Shown here one piece after another: positions 36,846 to 45,635 of a stretch of 64,000 nt of DNA. A program made the translations under genes and the position numbers. The DNA is from Micavibrio sp. (GTDB lineage Bacteria; Pseudomonadota; Alphaproteobacteria; Micavibrionales; UBA2020). The stretch spans positions 561,290 to 625,289 of the forward strand of contig JAPWJZ010000008.1 in the NCBI GenBank assembly GCA_028283745.1, given 5' to 3'. How positions within the stretch are numbered: the first letter of the stretch is position 1; each line of letters begins with the position of its first letter. The notes beneath the pieces were generated by a model, which had not been told where the DNA came from, did no database searches, and saw nothing but the letters and a program-made list of their open reading frames with translations.

Positions 36846-38063
36846 TTAATACCGGATGCCCAGGCTGACGGTACCGAAGACGGACGGATCATCCTGCGTG
36901 TCAAATTCCTTGGTGCGATAGACGATGGCGTAGCTAAGGCGGTACTTGCTGTAAGTGAAGGCAACGCCGGCGTTAAGGTCCATGACCAGCGGGCGCTTGT
37001 CCACGCTATAGCTATCCTCAAACGTATTGCCATCCAGGAAGATGTTGCGGGCAATGGCACGGCCTTCAATGCCGCCAAACAGGTGCCAGGCGAATTTATC
37101 TTCCGGCACAATAAACGCGCCGGTGCCGGGCATGGCGGGGCGCACGCGAATGGGGTCGTCCTGCCAGCGGCCTTCATAGGGGCTGAGCCGCAGGGAAAGG
37201 CCTGCGTTGGCATAGGTATAAATGTTGCCCAGCGTGACGCCAAAGTGCGGCTCCACCCCTGTCGACAGGCCCATGGCATCAAACCCGTAGCGCTCGGGCC
37301 AGCGGCGCTGCCATGACAGCATTAAGCCCGGCTCGTTGCTGAGCTGGTTGCCCCAGCCGCGCGGGGTTGGCGAATCTGAAATGTTTTCATGCACGAAGGT
37401 CTGCACCTGGCGCCCCAGCGCGGCGGGGCCGATAACGCCTAAGGTCGCTTCGACTTCATCAATATGGTTCTTCGTTACGCTCATCAGGCCGGCGGACGTA
37501 TAGAGGAACGCGGCCCACGGGCGGTCGTTCGGGTCCTGCGTGACGCGGGTGATGTCTTTGGGCGTATAAAGGTTATGGCCCAGCGTATAGTAAATGCTGG
37601 TGGTTTTGTTGATGCTGAAGGTCGGCACCAGCTTGTCGACGGCGTTGAAAAACGCGGGCGGCTGCGCGCCAAGGTCAAAATACGTAATGCGCGCGCCGTT
37701 GGTGTAGTTCTGGTCGGTGCCGCCGCCGTACATGTCGTTTTCGGAATTGAAGGTGAGGAAGTGGTGTTCCTTCACCGTCTGCAGCTTTTGCGTCAGCTGG
37801 TCCTGCAGGGTCGGTTCCTCGACCTTTTTGGGCGCAAGCTGCGCGCCCGGCTGCGGGTTGGCGGGGGTGGCAACGGTGGTGTCATCGCCCTTGGCATCCG
37901 GCGCGGGCGGCCTAGTCGGTTCCGGCTCGTCGATGATTTTGAGGGTATTGGGCTGCACCGTCGCCGGCTGGGCAGTGGTTTGCTGCTGCGCATAGGCCGG
38001 TATGCCCGCCGTAAGGGCGGTCAAAAGCAGCGCGAAAACGGGGAGTATGCCGGATAATTTCAT
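36846..38063 (-). CDS. LpxR-like outer-membrane lipid A deacylase (DUF2219)
   Basis: 405 residues: signal peptide ending AYA before QQQ, a Pro/Thr/Gln-rich linker to about residue 90, then a barrel with LpxR hallmarks: FLTFNSENDMYGGGTDQNYTNGARITY (catalytic Asn/Asp pair and following Thr), GVIGPAALGRQVQTFVHE (active-site His region), WGNQLSNEPGLMLSWQRRW, and a C-terminal aromatic strand SLGIRY. LpxR removes the 3'-acyloxyacyl group of lipid A; here the activity is inferred. The ATG is inside a 10-bp inverted repeat and has no Shine-Dalgarno sequence. Confidence 0.82.
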   Translation of the reverse strand: MKLSGILPVFALLLTALTAGIPAYAQQQTTAQPATVQPNTLKIIDEPEPTRPPAPDAKGDDTTVATPANPQPGAQLAPKKVEEPTLQDQLTQKLQTVKEHHFLTFNSENDMYGGGTDQNYTNGARITYFDLGAQPPAFFNAVDKLVPTFSINKTTSIYYTLGHNLYTPKDITRVTQDPNDRPWAAFLYTSAGLMSVTKNHIDEVEATLGVIGPAALGRQVQTFVHENISDSPTPRGWGNQLSNEPGLMLSWQRRWPERYGFDAMGLSTGVEPHFGVTLGNIYTYANAGLSLRLSPYEGRWQDDPIRVRPAMPGTGAFIVPEDKFAWHLFGGIEGRAIARNIFLDGNTFEDSYSVDKRPLVMDLNAGVAFTYSKYRLSYAIVYRTKEFDTQDDPSVFGTVSLGIRY

Positions 38064-38090
38064 GGCGGCCAGTTTACACCGGCCGCCATG
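38061..38090 (-). repeat. Start-codon hairpin of the LpxR-like gene
   Basis: Perfect inverted repeat CATGGCGGCC-N10-GGCCGCCATG; on the mRNA the last three bases are the start codon, so the hairpin would bury it. No T run follows, which argues against a plain terminator for gcvP. Confidence 0.8.
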
Positions 38091-38128
38091 AAAGCGAAAA
38101 GAGGATTATTTTTGGACGACGCTGGAAC

Positions 38129-41029
38129 TTATTCCGCAGCTTCTTCCATGTAGCTTTCCAGCGGCGGGCAGGAGCAGACAAGGTTCCGGTCGCCGGCCGC
38201 ATGGTCGATGCGGTTGACGGGCGGCCAGTACTTGTCGGCAACCAGGTGCGCCGCCGGGAAGGCGCCGTCGTGGCGGGCATAGGGGCGATCCCATTTCTCC
38301 GCCGTCAGATCCGCCAGCGTGTGCGGTGCCAGTTGCAGCGGGTTGTTGCCTTGCGGCCATTCCGCTTTTTCCACCTTGGTGATTTCATGGCGGATGACGG
38401 TGAGCGCCTCGATGAACCTATCCAGCTCCGCCTTGCCTTCGCTTTCCGTGGGCTCGATCATGAGCGTGCCGGGAACGGGGAAGGACATGGTGGGCGCGTG
38501 GAAGCCGAAGTCCATCAAGCGTTTCGCGATATCGTCGACGCTGATGTTGCCGGACTGCTTGAAGCCGCGCGTATCCAGAATGCACTCGTGCGCCACATAG
38601 CCGTTCTTGCCTTTGTAGAGCGTGGTGTAATGCTTCTCCAGCTTTTTGGCGATGTAGTTGGCGTTTAAAATGGCAACCTGCGTTGCTTTCTTAAGGCCTT
38701 CCGTGCCCATCAGCGAAATATATACCCACGAGATCGGCAGGATGGAGGCCGAGCCCCAAGGCGCCGCCGAAACGGGGCCGATGGCATCTTCGCCGCCCAC
38801 GCCCGTCACCAAGGGGTGCGCGGGCAGGAAGGGGGCAAGGTGCGCGCCGACGCCGATGGGGCCCATGCCGGGGCCGCCGCCGCCATGCGGAATGCAGAAG
38901 GTTTTATGCAGGTTCATGTGCATCACGTCCGCGCCGAACTTGCCGGGGCAGGCAAGGCCGACGAGCGCGTTGAAGTTCGCGCCATCCATGTAAACCTGCC
39001 CGCCATTGTCGTGAATGACCTTGCAGATTTCGCGGATTTCTTCCTCGAACACACCGTGCGTAGACGGGTAGGTGACCATCAGCGCGCAGAGCTTGTCTTT
39101 GTGCTGGGCGGCCTTCGCCTTCAGGTCGGCGACATCGACGTTGCCGTTATCATCGCAGGCGACAATCACAACTTCCATGCCTGCCATGACGGCGCTGGCA
39201 GGGTTGGTGCCGTGCGCCGATGCGGGGATAAGGCAGACAGTGCGGTGTGCCTCATTGCGGCTTTCGTGGTACGCGCGGATGACGAGAAGCCCGGCGTATT
39301 CGCCTTGCGACCCTGCGTTCGGCTGCAGCGTGACGGCGGCAAAGCCGGTCAGGCTGCAAAGTTTCGCCTCAAGGTCTTTCAGCATCAGGCGGTAGCCTTC
39401 CGCCTGGTCGAGCGGCGCGAAGGGGTGCATGTTGCCGAATTCAGGCCAGGTGACGGGAATCATTTCTGCCGTCGCGTTCAGCTTCATCGTGCAGGAACCG
39501 AGCGGGATCATCGAGCGGTTGAGCGCGATGTCCTTGTGTTCCAGATGCCGAAGATAACGCAGCATGTCGGTTTCGGAGCGATAGAGATGGAACGTCGGGT
39601 GCGTCAGGTATTCGGACGTGCGGCGGAGGTTCTGCGGCAGGCGGTCAGCCGTGCTGCCGTCAAGCGCCTCGACGCTGAAGCCGAAGGCCGCCTTGCCGGA
39701 GAAGACCTGCCACAGCGTGAACACTTCCTCCCGCGTCGATTTTTCATCGAGTGAGATGCCGAGGGAGCCGTTGCCGAAATCGCGGAGGTTGATTTCCTGC
39801 GCATGCGCACGGTCGAGAATCTCCTGCGAATGCTGGCCCGCATTGACGGTCAGCGTATCGAAGGCGAATTCGTTTTCAACAGTGAAGCCGAGCTTTTGCA
39901 GGCCAGCCGCCAGCACCGCCGTAAGGCGATGGACGCGGGTCGCGATGGTCTTGAGGCCCTCGGGGCCGTGATACACGGCATAAAAGCTCGCGATGTTGGC
40001 GAGCAAAACCTGCGCAGTGCAGATGTTGCTGGTCGCTTTTTCGCGGCGGATGTGCTGTTCGCGCGTTTGCAGCGCAAGGCGGTAGGCGGCCTTGCCCTTG
40101 GAATCAATCGACACGCCCACGATTCGGCCGGGCGTGGAGCGCTTGAAGTTGTCCTGCACGGCAAAAAACGCCGCGTGCGGGCCGCCGTAGCCCAGCGGCA
40201 CGCCAAAGCGCTGCGCCGAACCGAAGACGATATCCGCGCCCCATTCGCCGGGCGCTTTCAAAAGCGTCAGGGCCAGAAGGTCGGTCGCAACCGCGACGAC
40301 GGTGTTTTTGGCTTTCGCTTTTTCAGCCAGCTTGCCGAAGTCGGAAACCATGCCGCTGGTGCCGGGGTATTGCAGGATGATGGCAAAGCCGTCTTTTTCA
40401 ACAAGTTCTTCGGCCTTGCCGATGACGACGTCGATGTTGAGCGGTTTTGCGCGCGTTTCAATGACGGCGATGGTTTGCGGGTGCAAATCATCACTCACCA
40501 GAACGGTATTGCTGGTGGAAGTGCCGACGCGTTTGGCGAGGGTCATCGCTTCCGCCGCCGCCGTGCCTTCATCAAGCATAGAGGCGTTGGCAAGGGGCAT
40601 GGCGGTCAAATCCATGACCATCTGCTGGAAGTTGATAAGCGCTTCAAGGCGGCCCTGGCTGATTTCGGGCTGGTAGGGCGTATAGGCAGTGTACCAGCCG
40701 GGGTTTTGCAGCACGTTGCGCAAAATCACGTTCGGCGTCAGCGTATCGTAATAGCCGGTGCCGATAAGGGAGCGGAAAAGCTTGTTCTGCTTCGCCATAC
40801 CCATCAGCTTATCAAGCGCCTCGTTCTCCGTCATCGGGTCGCCGATCACGGGGGCGGATTTTTCAAGGATGGCGGCCGGTACGGCTTTGGCCGTCAGGTC
40901 GTCAAGGGAGGATGCGCCGACGGTACGCAGCATGGCGGCAATATCCGCAGCGCTGGGGCCGATGTGACGGCGGATGAAATCATCGCGCTGCTCGAGGTCG
41001 ATGATGCTGGGGGTCGAAGCGGGGGACAT
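38129..41029 (-). CDS. gcvP: Glycine dehydrogenase (decarboxylating), P protein, full length
   Basis: PLP enzyme that decarboxylates glycine and loads the aminomethyl group on GcvH. 966 residues from the ATG at 41029 (MSPASTPS), which lies 4 bp after the gcvH stop with AAGGA upstream. It is a fused single chain, not the two-subunit form. N-terminal half with RRHIGPS and [14 protein letters not shown]-terminal half with the PLP lysine K709 in [33 protein letters not shown] before it, and GCTMKLN-type [12 protein letters not shown]. Last gene of the riboswitch-controlled operon. Confidence 0.97.
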   Translation of the reverse strand: MSPASTPSIIDLEQRDDFIRRHIGPSAADIAAMLRTVGASSLDDLTAKAVPAAILEKSAPVIGDPMTENEALDKLMGMAKQNKLFRSLIGTGYYDTLTPNVILRNVLQNPGWYTAYTPYQPEISQGRLEALINFQQMVMDLTAMPLANASMLDEGTAAAEAMTLAKRVGTSTSNTVLVSDDLHPQTIAVIETRAKPLNIDVVIGKAEELVEKDGFAIILQYPGTSGMVSDFGKLAEKAKAKNTVVAVATDLLALTLLKAPGEWGADIVFGSAQRFGVPLGYGGPHAAFFAVQDNFKRSTPGRIVGVSIDSKGKAAYRLALQTREQHIRREKATSNICTAQVLLANIASFYAVYHGPEGLKTIATRVHRLTAVLAAGLQKLGFTVENEFAFDTLTVNAGQHSQEILDRAHAQEINLRDFGNGSLGISLDEKSTREEVFTLWQVFSGKAAFGFSVEALDGSTADRLPQNLRRTSEYLTHPTFHLYRSETDMLRYLRHLEHKDIALNRSMIPLGSCTMKLNATAEMIPVTWPEFGNMHPFAPLDQAEGYRLMLKDLEAKLCSLTGFAAVTLQPNAGSQGEYAGLLVIRAYHESRNEAHRTVCLIPASAHGTNPASAVMAGMEVVIVACDDNGNVDVADLKAKAAQHKDKLCALMVTYPSTHGVFEEEIREICKVIHDNGGQVYMDGANFNALVGLACPGKFGADVMHMNLHKTFCIPHGGGGPGMGPIGVGAHLAPFLPAHPLVTGVGGEDAIGPVSAAPWGSASILPISWVYISLMGTEGLKKATQVAILNANYIAKKLEKHYTTLYKGKNGYVAHECILDTRGFKQSGNISVDDIAKRLMDFGFHAPTMSFPVPGTLMIEPTESEGKAELDRFIEALTVIRHEITKVEKAEWPQGNNPLQLAPHTLADLTAEKWDRPYARHDGAFPAAHLVADKYWPPVNRIDHAAGDRNLVCSCPPLESYMEEAAE

Positions 41030-41033
41030 GCGC

Positions 41034-41408
41034 TTAAAGTCCTTTAATGTATTCACTGTAGCTGCTTTCGTCTTTAAGGCCGGCAAGCTCGCCTTCATCG
41101 GCAAGCTTGATTTTGTAGAACCATGCAGCGCCCATGGGGTCGCTGTTGACGATGGCGGGGTCAGCGGAAAGGGCGGCGTTGACTTCCGTCACTTCGCCCG
41201 TCACCGGCGAATAAACTTCGCTGGCGGATTTCACGGATTCAACAACGCCGGCCTGGCCGCCCTTGGCAAGCTTCGCGCCCACTTTGGGCAGCTCGACGTA
41301 AACGACGTCGCCCAGCGCTTTTTGCGCGTAGTCTGAAATGCCGACCGTGGCGATGCCGCCGTCAACCTTCACGTATTCGTGGTCTTCGCTGAAATAGGTT
41401 TTGCTCAT
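41034..41408 (-). CDS. gcvH: Glycine cleavage system H protein
   Basis: Lipoyl carrier of the glycine cleavage complex. 124 residues, with lipoylated lysine K60 in [16 protein letters not shown] and DEHYV-like EDHEYVKV near the N-terminus. The ATG at 41408 ([10 protein letters not shown]) is preferred over one 6 codons upstream. It sits between gcvT (14 bp) and gcvP (4 bp). Confidence 0.97.
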   Translation of the reverse strand: MSKTYFSEDHEYVKVDGGIATVGISDYAQKALGDVVYVELPKVGAKLAKGGQAGVVESVKSASEVYSPVTGEVTEVNAALSADPAIVNSDPMGAAWFYKIKLADEGELAGLKDESSYSEYIKGL

Positions 41409-41422
41409 GGTTTTTTCTTCCC

Positions 41423-42571
41423 TCAATCTTTTTTGTAGTTGTGCTTGACGAACGGCAGGGTCACTACTTCCACGGGGCGCGGCGTGCCGCGCAGCATGGC
41501 GTTCAGTTTCGTGCCGGTTTTGGCGGAGTCGCTGTTGACGTAGCCCATGGCAACGGGGCCGTCGAACGTGGGGCCGAAGCCGCCGCTGGTGATCACGCCG
41601 ACTTTTTTATCGCCGACGTAAAGCTCTGTATTCTCGCGGATGGGCGCCTTGCCTTCCGGCTTGATGCCGACGCGCAGAATATAAGTGCCGCCCTGTAGCT
41701 GGCCCAGAATTTTGTCCGCGCCGGGGAAGTTTGCTTCTTCGCGGCGGCGCTTCGGGATCGTCCATTTCAGGTTGGCGTCAACCGGCGTCGAATTTTCATC
41801 AATGTCGTGGCCGTAAAGGCAAAGCCCGGCTTCAAGCCGCAGCGAATCCCGCGCGCCAAGGCCGATGAATTTTACTTCCTGTTCCTGCAGCAGTTCTTCC
41901 GCGAATTCGGCGGCAAAGCTGTTGGGCACGGAAATTTCAAAGCCGTCTTCGCCGGTGTAGCCGGAGCGGGAAACAAAAAATTCGTGGCCCTTATATTCCG
42001 CCTTCAGCGCGTCCATGAACTTCAATTCCATGACGGCGGGGAAGAAGATGCTGGCAACCTGCTCCGCCTTCGGCCCCTGCAGCGCAAGCAAAGCGCGGTC
42101 CGCCAGATATTCAAGTTTCGTGACGGCGCCGATTTTCTTTTGGATATAGGCAAAGTCGTTATCTTTGCAGGCGGCGTTGACGACCAGCAGCAGGGTGTTT
42201 TCATCCCAGCGCGTAACCATAAGGTCGTCAATAATGCCGCCGTTGTCGTTGAGCAGCACGGTGTAGCGCATTTTGCCAACGGCAAGGCCGCGAATGTCAC
42301 CCGGCACAATACGCTCGAGCGCGGTTGCGGGGTCCATCGTCGGGCTGGACAGAACGGCCTGCCCCATGTGCGAGACATCAAACAACCCGGCAGCCGTGCG
42401 GGTGTGGACGTGTTCTTTCAAAACGCCCATGTCATTATATTGTACGGGCATGTCATAGCCGGCAAACGGCACCATGCGGGCGCCGAGGCGTGTGTGCAGT
42501 GCCCATAACGGGGTCTTCAACAAGGTTTCTTGTTTGGGGGAGGCGGATTCCAAGGCAGGTTCCTTTTTCAT
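41423..42571 (-). CDS. gcvT: Glycine cleavage system T protein (aminomethyltransferase)
   Basis: Transfers the methylene group from aminomethyl-GcvH to tetrahydrofolate. About 382 residues, with [47 protein letters not shown], and [13 protein letters not shown]. The start is uncertain: ATG at 42571 has no good Shine-Dalgarno, while an AAAAAGGAA just inside could serve a TTG at 42556. Frames further up run into the riboswitch and cannot be coding. First gene of gcvTHP. Confidence 0.95.
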   Translation of the reverse strand: MKKEPALESASPKQETLLKTPLWALHTRLGARMVPFAGYDMPVQYNDMGVLKEHVHTRTAAGLFDVSHMGQAVLSSPTMDPATALERIVPGDIRGLAVGKMRYTVLLNDNGGIIDDLMVTRWDENTLLLVVNAACKDNDFAYIQKKIGAVTKLEYLADRALLALQGPKAEQVASIFFPAVMELKFMDALKAEYKGHEFFVSRSGYTGEDGFEISVPNSFAAEFAEELLQEQEVKFIGLGARDSLRLEAGLCLYGHDIDENSTPVDANLKWTIPKRRREEANFPGADKILGQLQGGTYILRVGIKPEGKAPIRENTELYVGDKKVGVITSGGFGPTFDGPVAMGYVNSDSAKTGTKLNAMLRGTPRPVEVVTLPFVKHNYKKD

Positions 42572-42591
42572 AAAAGATAAGAACTTGCCCC

Positions 42592-42780
42592 ACTCTGTCT
42601 TCTTTACCTTAGAGATTCCGTACCTTTTCAGGTACTTGCTCCTTTGGCGTGGCTTTGCCACTTTCCAGAGTTGCGTTGGCGCCTATATCAGGCACCATGC
42701 CGTGCGGTCCTTTTGCCTGAGAGTTTCCGGGGTGGTTGCTCCTTCGGCGCCTTGGAGAAGATAGGTCTCTCCCGCATGGC
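42592..42780 (-). ncRNA. Tandem glycine riboswitch
   Basis: Two gcvT-type aptamers on the minus strand. Aptamer 1 (42699-42780) is closed by GCCATGCGG / CCGCACGGC (one mismatch) and shows GGGAGAGACC, GCGCCGAAGGAGCAA and ACTCTCAGGCAAAAGGACCG. Aptamer 2 (42592-42671) is closed by ACTCTG / CAGAGT and has CTCTGGAAAG, CACGCCAAAGGAGCAAG and GGAATCTCTAAGG. Both match the family consensus. It ends 20 bp before gcvT and should turn on gcvTHP when glycine is high. The mode (termination or translation) is unclear; no terminator hairpin with a U run is visible before the start, so translational control is likelier. Confidence 0.95.
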
Positions 42781-42858
42781 ATGTCGCGTTGTAATGATTG
42801 ACAGTAGTCGCTCTTGTTCTAAAGTCAACAAAGTGATTATTTTTGGGGGATACCTGAC

Positions 42859-43947
42859 ATGACGACACCAAAAGCGAAACCGGCAACGCCTGTGGTTGCT
42901 TCCGGCTATGCCCTTGGATTTATTGTTATCTTTCTTGTCGTCTACATCATCAGCCTTGCCGCCAACATTATGGTGCCGCTGGTGATGGCGGTTTTCATCT
43001 GGTATCTCATCAACGCCATGGCGCGCGGTATCGGCTCGCTTTCCCGCTACGGAGTGCATGTGCCGCGATTCCTTTGCTTCCTGCTGTCCATCGGCGTGCT
43101 GCTGCTTGGCATGTGGGCAATTTTTGAATTGATCCGCGATAACGTGTCAAAAGTCGCGGCGGCCGCGCCCGTGTACCAGGCAAACTTTGAAACCATGAAG
43201 CCGAAGGTGATGGCGCTGCTGGGGCTTGACCATATCCCCACCATTCCCGAAATTGTCCAGCACATCGACCTTGCCAGCATTTTGAAATACCTTGCCGGTT
43301 TCTTCACCGGCATCGCGGGCAAAACGGTGGAGGTGCTGTTTTTCACCGGCTTTCTGCTGTACGAACAAAAGTACTTCAACCGCAAACTGGTCGAAATGAT
43401 CGAGGACCACAGGCTGGAAGATAAAATCCGCCATATCCTGCGCAACATCGACATCAAAATTCAGCGCTATATCGCTGTCAAGACCATCATCAGCAGCCTT
43501 GCGGGCATTGCCACGTATATCATCCTGTCGTTCTTCAATGAACCCTTCGCGGCCTTCTGGGGGTTGATGGCGTTCTTCCTGCACTTCATTCCCTATGTGG
43601 GCACTTTTGCCGCCATTGCGCTGCCGTCGCTTATGGCGCTGGTGCATGTGGGGGATGTGACGACCTTCTTTACCATCGGCGCGCTGCTGAGCGTGGTGCT
43701 GATGCTGATCGGCCATATCCTTGACCCGCGCCTGCTGGGCGATACCATGAACCTCAGCCCCATCGCCATTATCCTGTCGCTTGCGATGTGGGAGATGATA
43801 TGGGGCGTGCCGGGCATGTTCCTTGCCATTCCCATCCTTGCCATCCTGGTCATCACCATGTCGCAGTTTGAGGCAACGCGTCCTTTCGCCATCCTGCTCT
43901 CCAAAACCGGCGTGCTGGATAAACCCGGCAAGAAAGACCAGCTATGA
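42859..43947 (+). CDS. AI-2E family transporter, copy 1
   Basis: 362-residue inner-membrane protein of the AI-2 exporter (PerM/TqsA) family. Two N-terminal helices (IVIFLVVYIISLAANIMVPLVMAVFIWYLINAMARG), a third, a periplasmic part, then FAAFWGLMAFFLHFIPYVGTFAAIALPSLMAL and HILDPRLLGDTMNLSPIAIILSLAMWEMIWGVPGMFLAIPIL, the family signature. Exports autoinducer-2 or other small molecules, or sodium ions in some members; the substrate is unknown. GGGGGATAC lies upstream. Stop overlaps the next start by 4 bp. Confidence 0.92.
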   Translation: MTTPKAKPATPVVASGYALGFIVIFLVVYIISLAANIMVPLVMAVFIWYLINAMARGIGSLSRYGVHVPRFLCFLLSIGVLLLGMWAIFELIRDNVSKVAAAAPVYQANFETMKPKVMALLGLDHIPTIPEIVQHIDLASILKYLAGFFTGIAGKTVEVLFFTGFLLYEQKYFNRKLVEMIEDHRLEDKIRHILRNIDIKIQRYIAVKTIISSLAGIATYIILSFFNEPFAAFWGLMAFFLHFIPYVGTFAAIALPSLMALVHVGDVTTFFTIGALLSVVLMLIGHILDPRLLGDTMNLSPIAIILSLAMWEMIWGVPGMFLAIPILAILVITMSQFEATRPFAILLSKTGVLDKPGKKDQL

Positions 43948-45041
43948 CAGCCCCCGCACGCGCGCCGTTTTTTACGCGTGTCGGTCCGCCGTTTATCGTC
44001 GTCTTTCTTGTCATGTACACGGCCAAGGTGGCGGCGCCCATTCTTATTCCGCTGGTGGTGGCGTTTTTCGTCTGGTACCTCATCAACGCGCTGGTGCGGT
44101 TTATCGGCATGGTGCGGCTGGGGCAGCGGCTGCCGCGCTTCTGGCGTTTTGTTGCCGCTATCGCGGCCATCTGCGGCGTGATGACGCTGTTTTATGCGCT
44201 CGTCAGCGATAACATCGGCGCGCTCATGGAAGCCGCGCCGCGCTATCAGGAAAGCTTCACGCGCATCATCACCTCGGTCGCAAAATTGCTGAAGCTTGAA
44301 AACATGCCGCAAACGGGCGAGTTGCTGGCAGACCTTTCCAGCAACTACGTCAACATCGCCAAGTTCATCCAGGGCGCGGCGATTTTCCTGACCGGCATGG
44401 CCAGGAACACGCTTTTCGTTGTCGTGTATGTCGGCTTCCTGCTGTATGAACAGCGTTATTTTGAAACCAAGCTCCGCGGCATGGTGACCAACAAGGATAC
44501 GTTGCGGAAGGTGCGTGAGGTGATGGCCGCAGTGGATATTAAAATTCAGCGGTACATCGGCGTGAAGGCTTTTGTCAGTCTTGTGGATTCAACGCTGACC
44601 TTCGCCATTCTGACCGCCTTCGGCGTTGACTTTGCGGCGTTCTGGGGCGCAATGGCCTTCTTCTTGCACTTTATCCCTTATGCCGGGTCTTTTGTGGCTA
44701 TTTTCATGCCGTTCCTGATTGCGCTCATCCAGTTTCCGGATGTTGGGCATGCGCTGATGGTGCTGGGCGTGCTTTGCACCTCCCATGCCATGCTCGGCCA
44801 TGTGCTGGATCCGTATTTGATGGGCAATAACCTGAACCTCAGCCCCATTGTCATCATTTCAAACCTTGTCATGTGGGGCATGATCTGGGGCATCCCGGGT
44901 ATGTTCCTTGGCATTCCCATCCTTGCCATCGTGTCCATCGTGCTGTCGCAGTTTGATTCAACGCGGGCAATTGCGGTGCTGCTGTCAAAAACAGGCCTGC
45001 GCCCGCCGTCAAAACGGCGGTTGCGGCTCCGCAAGTCTTAA
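43944..45041 (+). CDS. AI-2E family transporter, copy 2
   Basis: 365 residues, paralogue of the preceding gene and overlapping it at ATGA, so translationally coupled. Same landmarks: VMYTAKVAAPILIPLVVAFFVWYLINALVRFIG, FAAFWGAMAFFLHFIPYAGSF, HVLDPYLMGNNLNLSPIVIISNLVMWGMIWGIPGMFLGIP. The C-terminus is more basic (RPPSKRRLRLRKS). The two could form a heteromeric transporter. Ends 12 bp from the convergent atpH with no terminator between. Confidence 0.92.
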   Translation: MTAPARAPFFTRVGPPFIVVFLVMYTAKVAAPILIPLVVAFFVWYLINALVRFIGMVRLGQRLPRFWRFVAAIAAICGVMTLFYALVSDNIGALMEAAPRYQESFTRIITSVAKLLKLENMPQTGELLADLSSNYVNIAKFIQGAAIFLTGMARNTLFVVVYVGFLLYEQRYFETKLRGMVTNKDTLRKVREVMAAVDIKIQRYIGVKAFVSLVDSTLTFAILTAFGVDFAAFWGAMAFFLHFIPYAGSFVAIFMPFLIALIQFPDVGHALMVLGVLCTSHAMLGHVLDPYLMGNNLNLSPIVIISNLVMWGMIWGIPGMFLGIPILAIVSIVLSQFDSTRAIAVLLSKTGLRPPSKRRLRLRKS

Positions 45042-45053
45042 GGAAGTTAAAAC

Positions 45054-45635
45054 CTATGCTGCGGGCGGCGGCGGGTTGTTGTTGCCAAGGTGGCGCTTCA
45101 TGCGCTCAAGGCTGCCCTTCACCGACTGGTCGATGACCGTATCGCCGACGATGATTTTCACGCCGCCAATCAACTCAGGGTCGACCTTCAATTGCGGCTC
45201 CGCCTTGATGTTGAATTTTTTGGAGATGGATGATGACAGGCGGTCTACCTGTTGCGGCGTCAATTCAAAGGCGGAAATGATGGTGACATCGGTAATGCCT
45301 TCAAACTTCTTGCGCTCCTTCACGTAGCCGTCAAAAACCCACGGGGCCAGCGACAGGCTTTTTTCCTCGATCAGGATGTTGACGAAGGCGTGCTGTTCCT
45401 CGTTCATGCCGATTTTTTCGCATACGGGCTGCATGATTTTTACCAGATCTTCCGGCGACAGGCGCGGGTCGCGCAAAATACGCTCAAGGTCCGGCAGCTT
45501 GATGACTTCGGATAAAATCTCCAGCTTCTCCTGCCAGTCGGGAATGGACATGCTGTCCCGCGCCAAGTCAAACGCGGCGAGGGCATAGGGCGCAGCCTTG
45601 CGGGCGGCGGTCTGTTTATTTGGTTTCGCTTCCAT
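45054..45635 (-). CDS. atpH: ATP synthase F1 subunit delta, displaced from the atp operon
   Basis: 193-residue peripheral-stalk subunit of F1Fo ATP synthase. N-terminal helix ARKAAPYALAAFDLARD, LSEVIKLPDLERILRDPRLSPED, and the C-terminal signature VDPELIGGVKIIVGDTVIDQSVKGSLERMKRHL are diagnostic. In most proteobacteria atpH heads or lies in atpHAGDC; here its neighbours are a DUF2339 gene and an AI-2E gene. The ATG at 45635 has AGAAGGA upstream and lies inside the end of the DUF2339 gene, so its translation is coupled. No second copy is visible in the window. Confidence 0.93.
   Translation of the reverse strand: MEAKPNKQTAARKAAPYALAAFDLARDSMSIPDWQEKLEILSEVIKLPDLERILRDPRLSPEDLVKIMQPVCEKIGMNEEQHAFVNILIEEKSLSLAPWVFDGYVKERKKFEGITDVTIISAFELTPQQVDRLSSSISKKFNIKAEPQLKVDPELIGGVKIIVGDTVIDQSVKGSLERMKRHLGNNNPPPPAA

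Noticed and set aside
42572-42661. Extension of gcvT by 30 codons upstream of ATG 42571
   Set aside because: Those codons lie in the second glycine aptamer and its closing stem, and have no similarity to GcvT.
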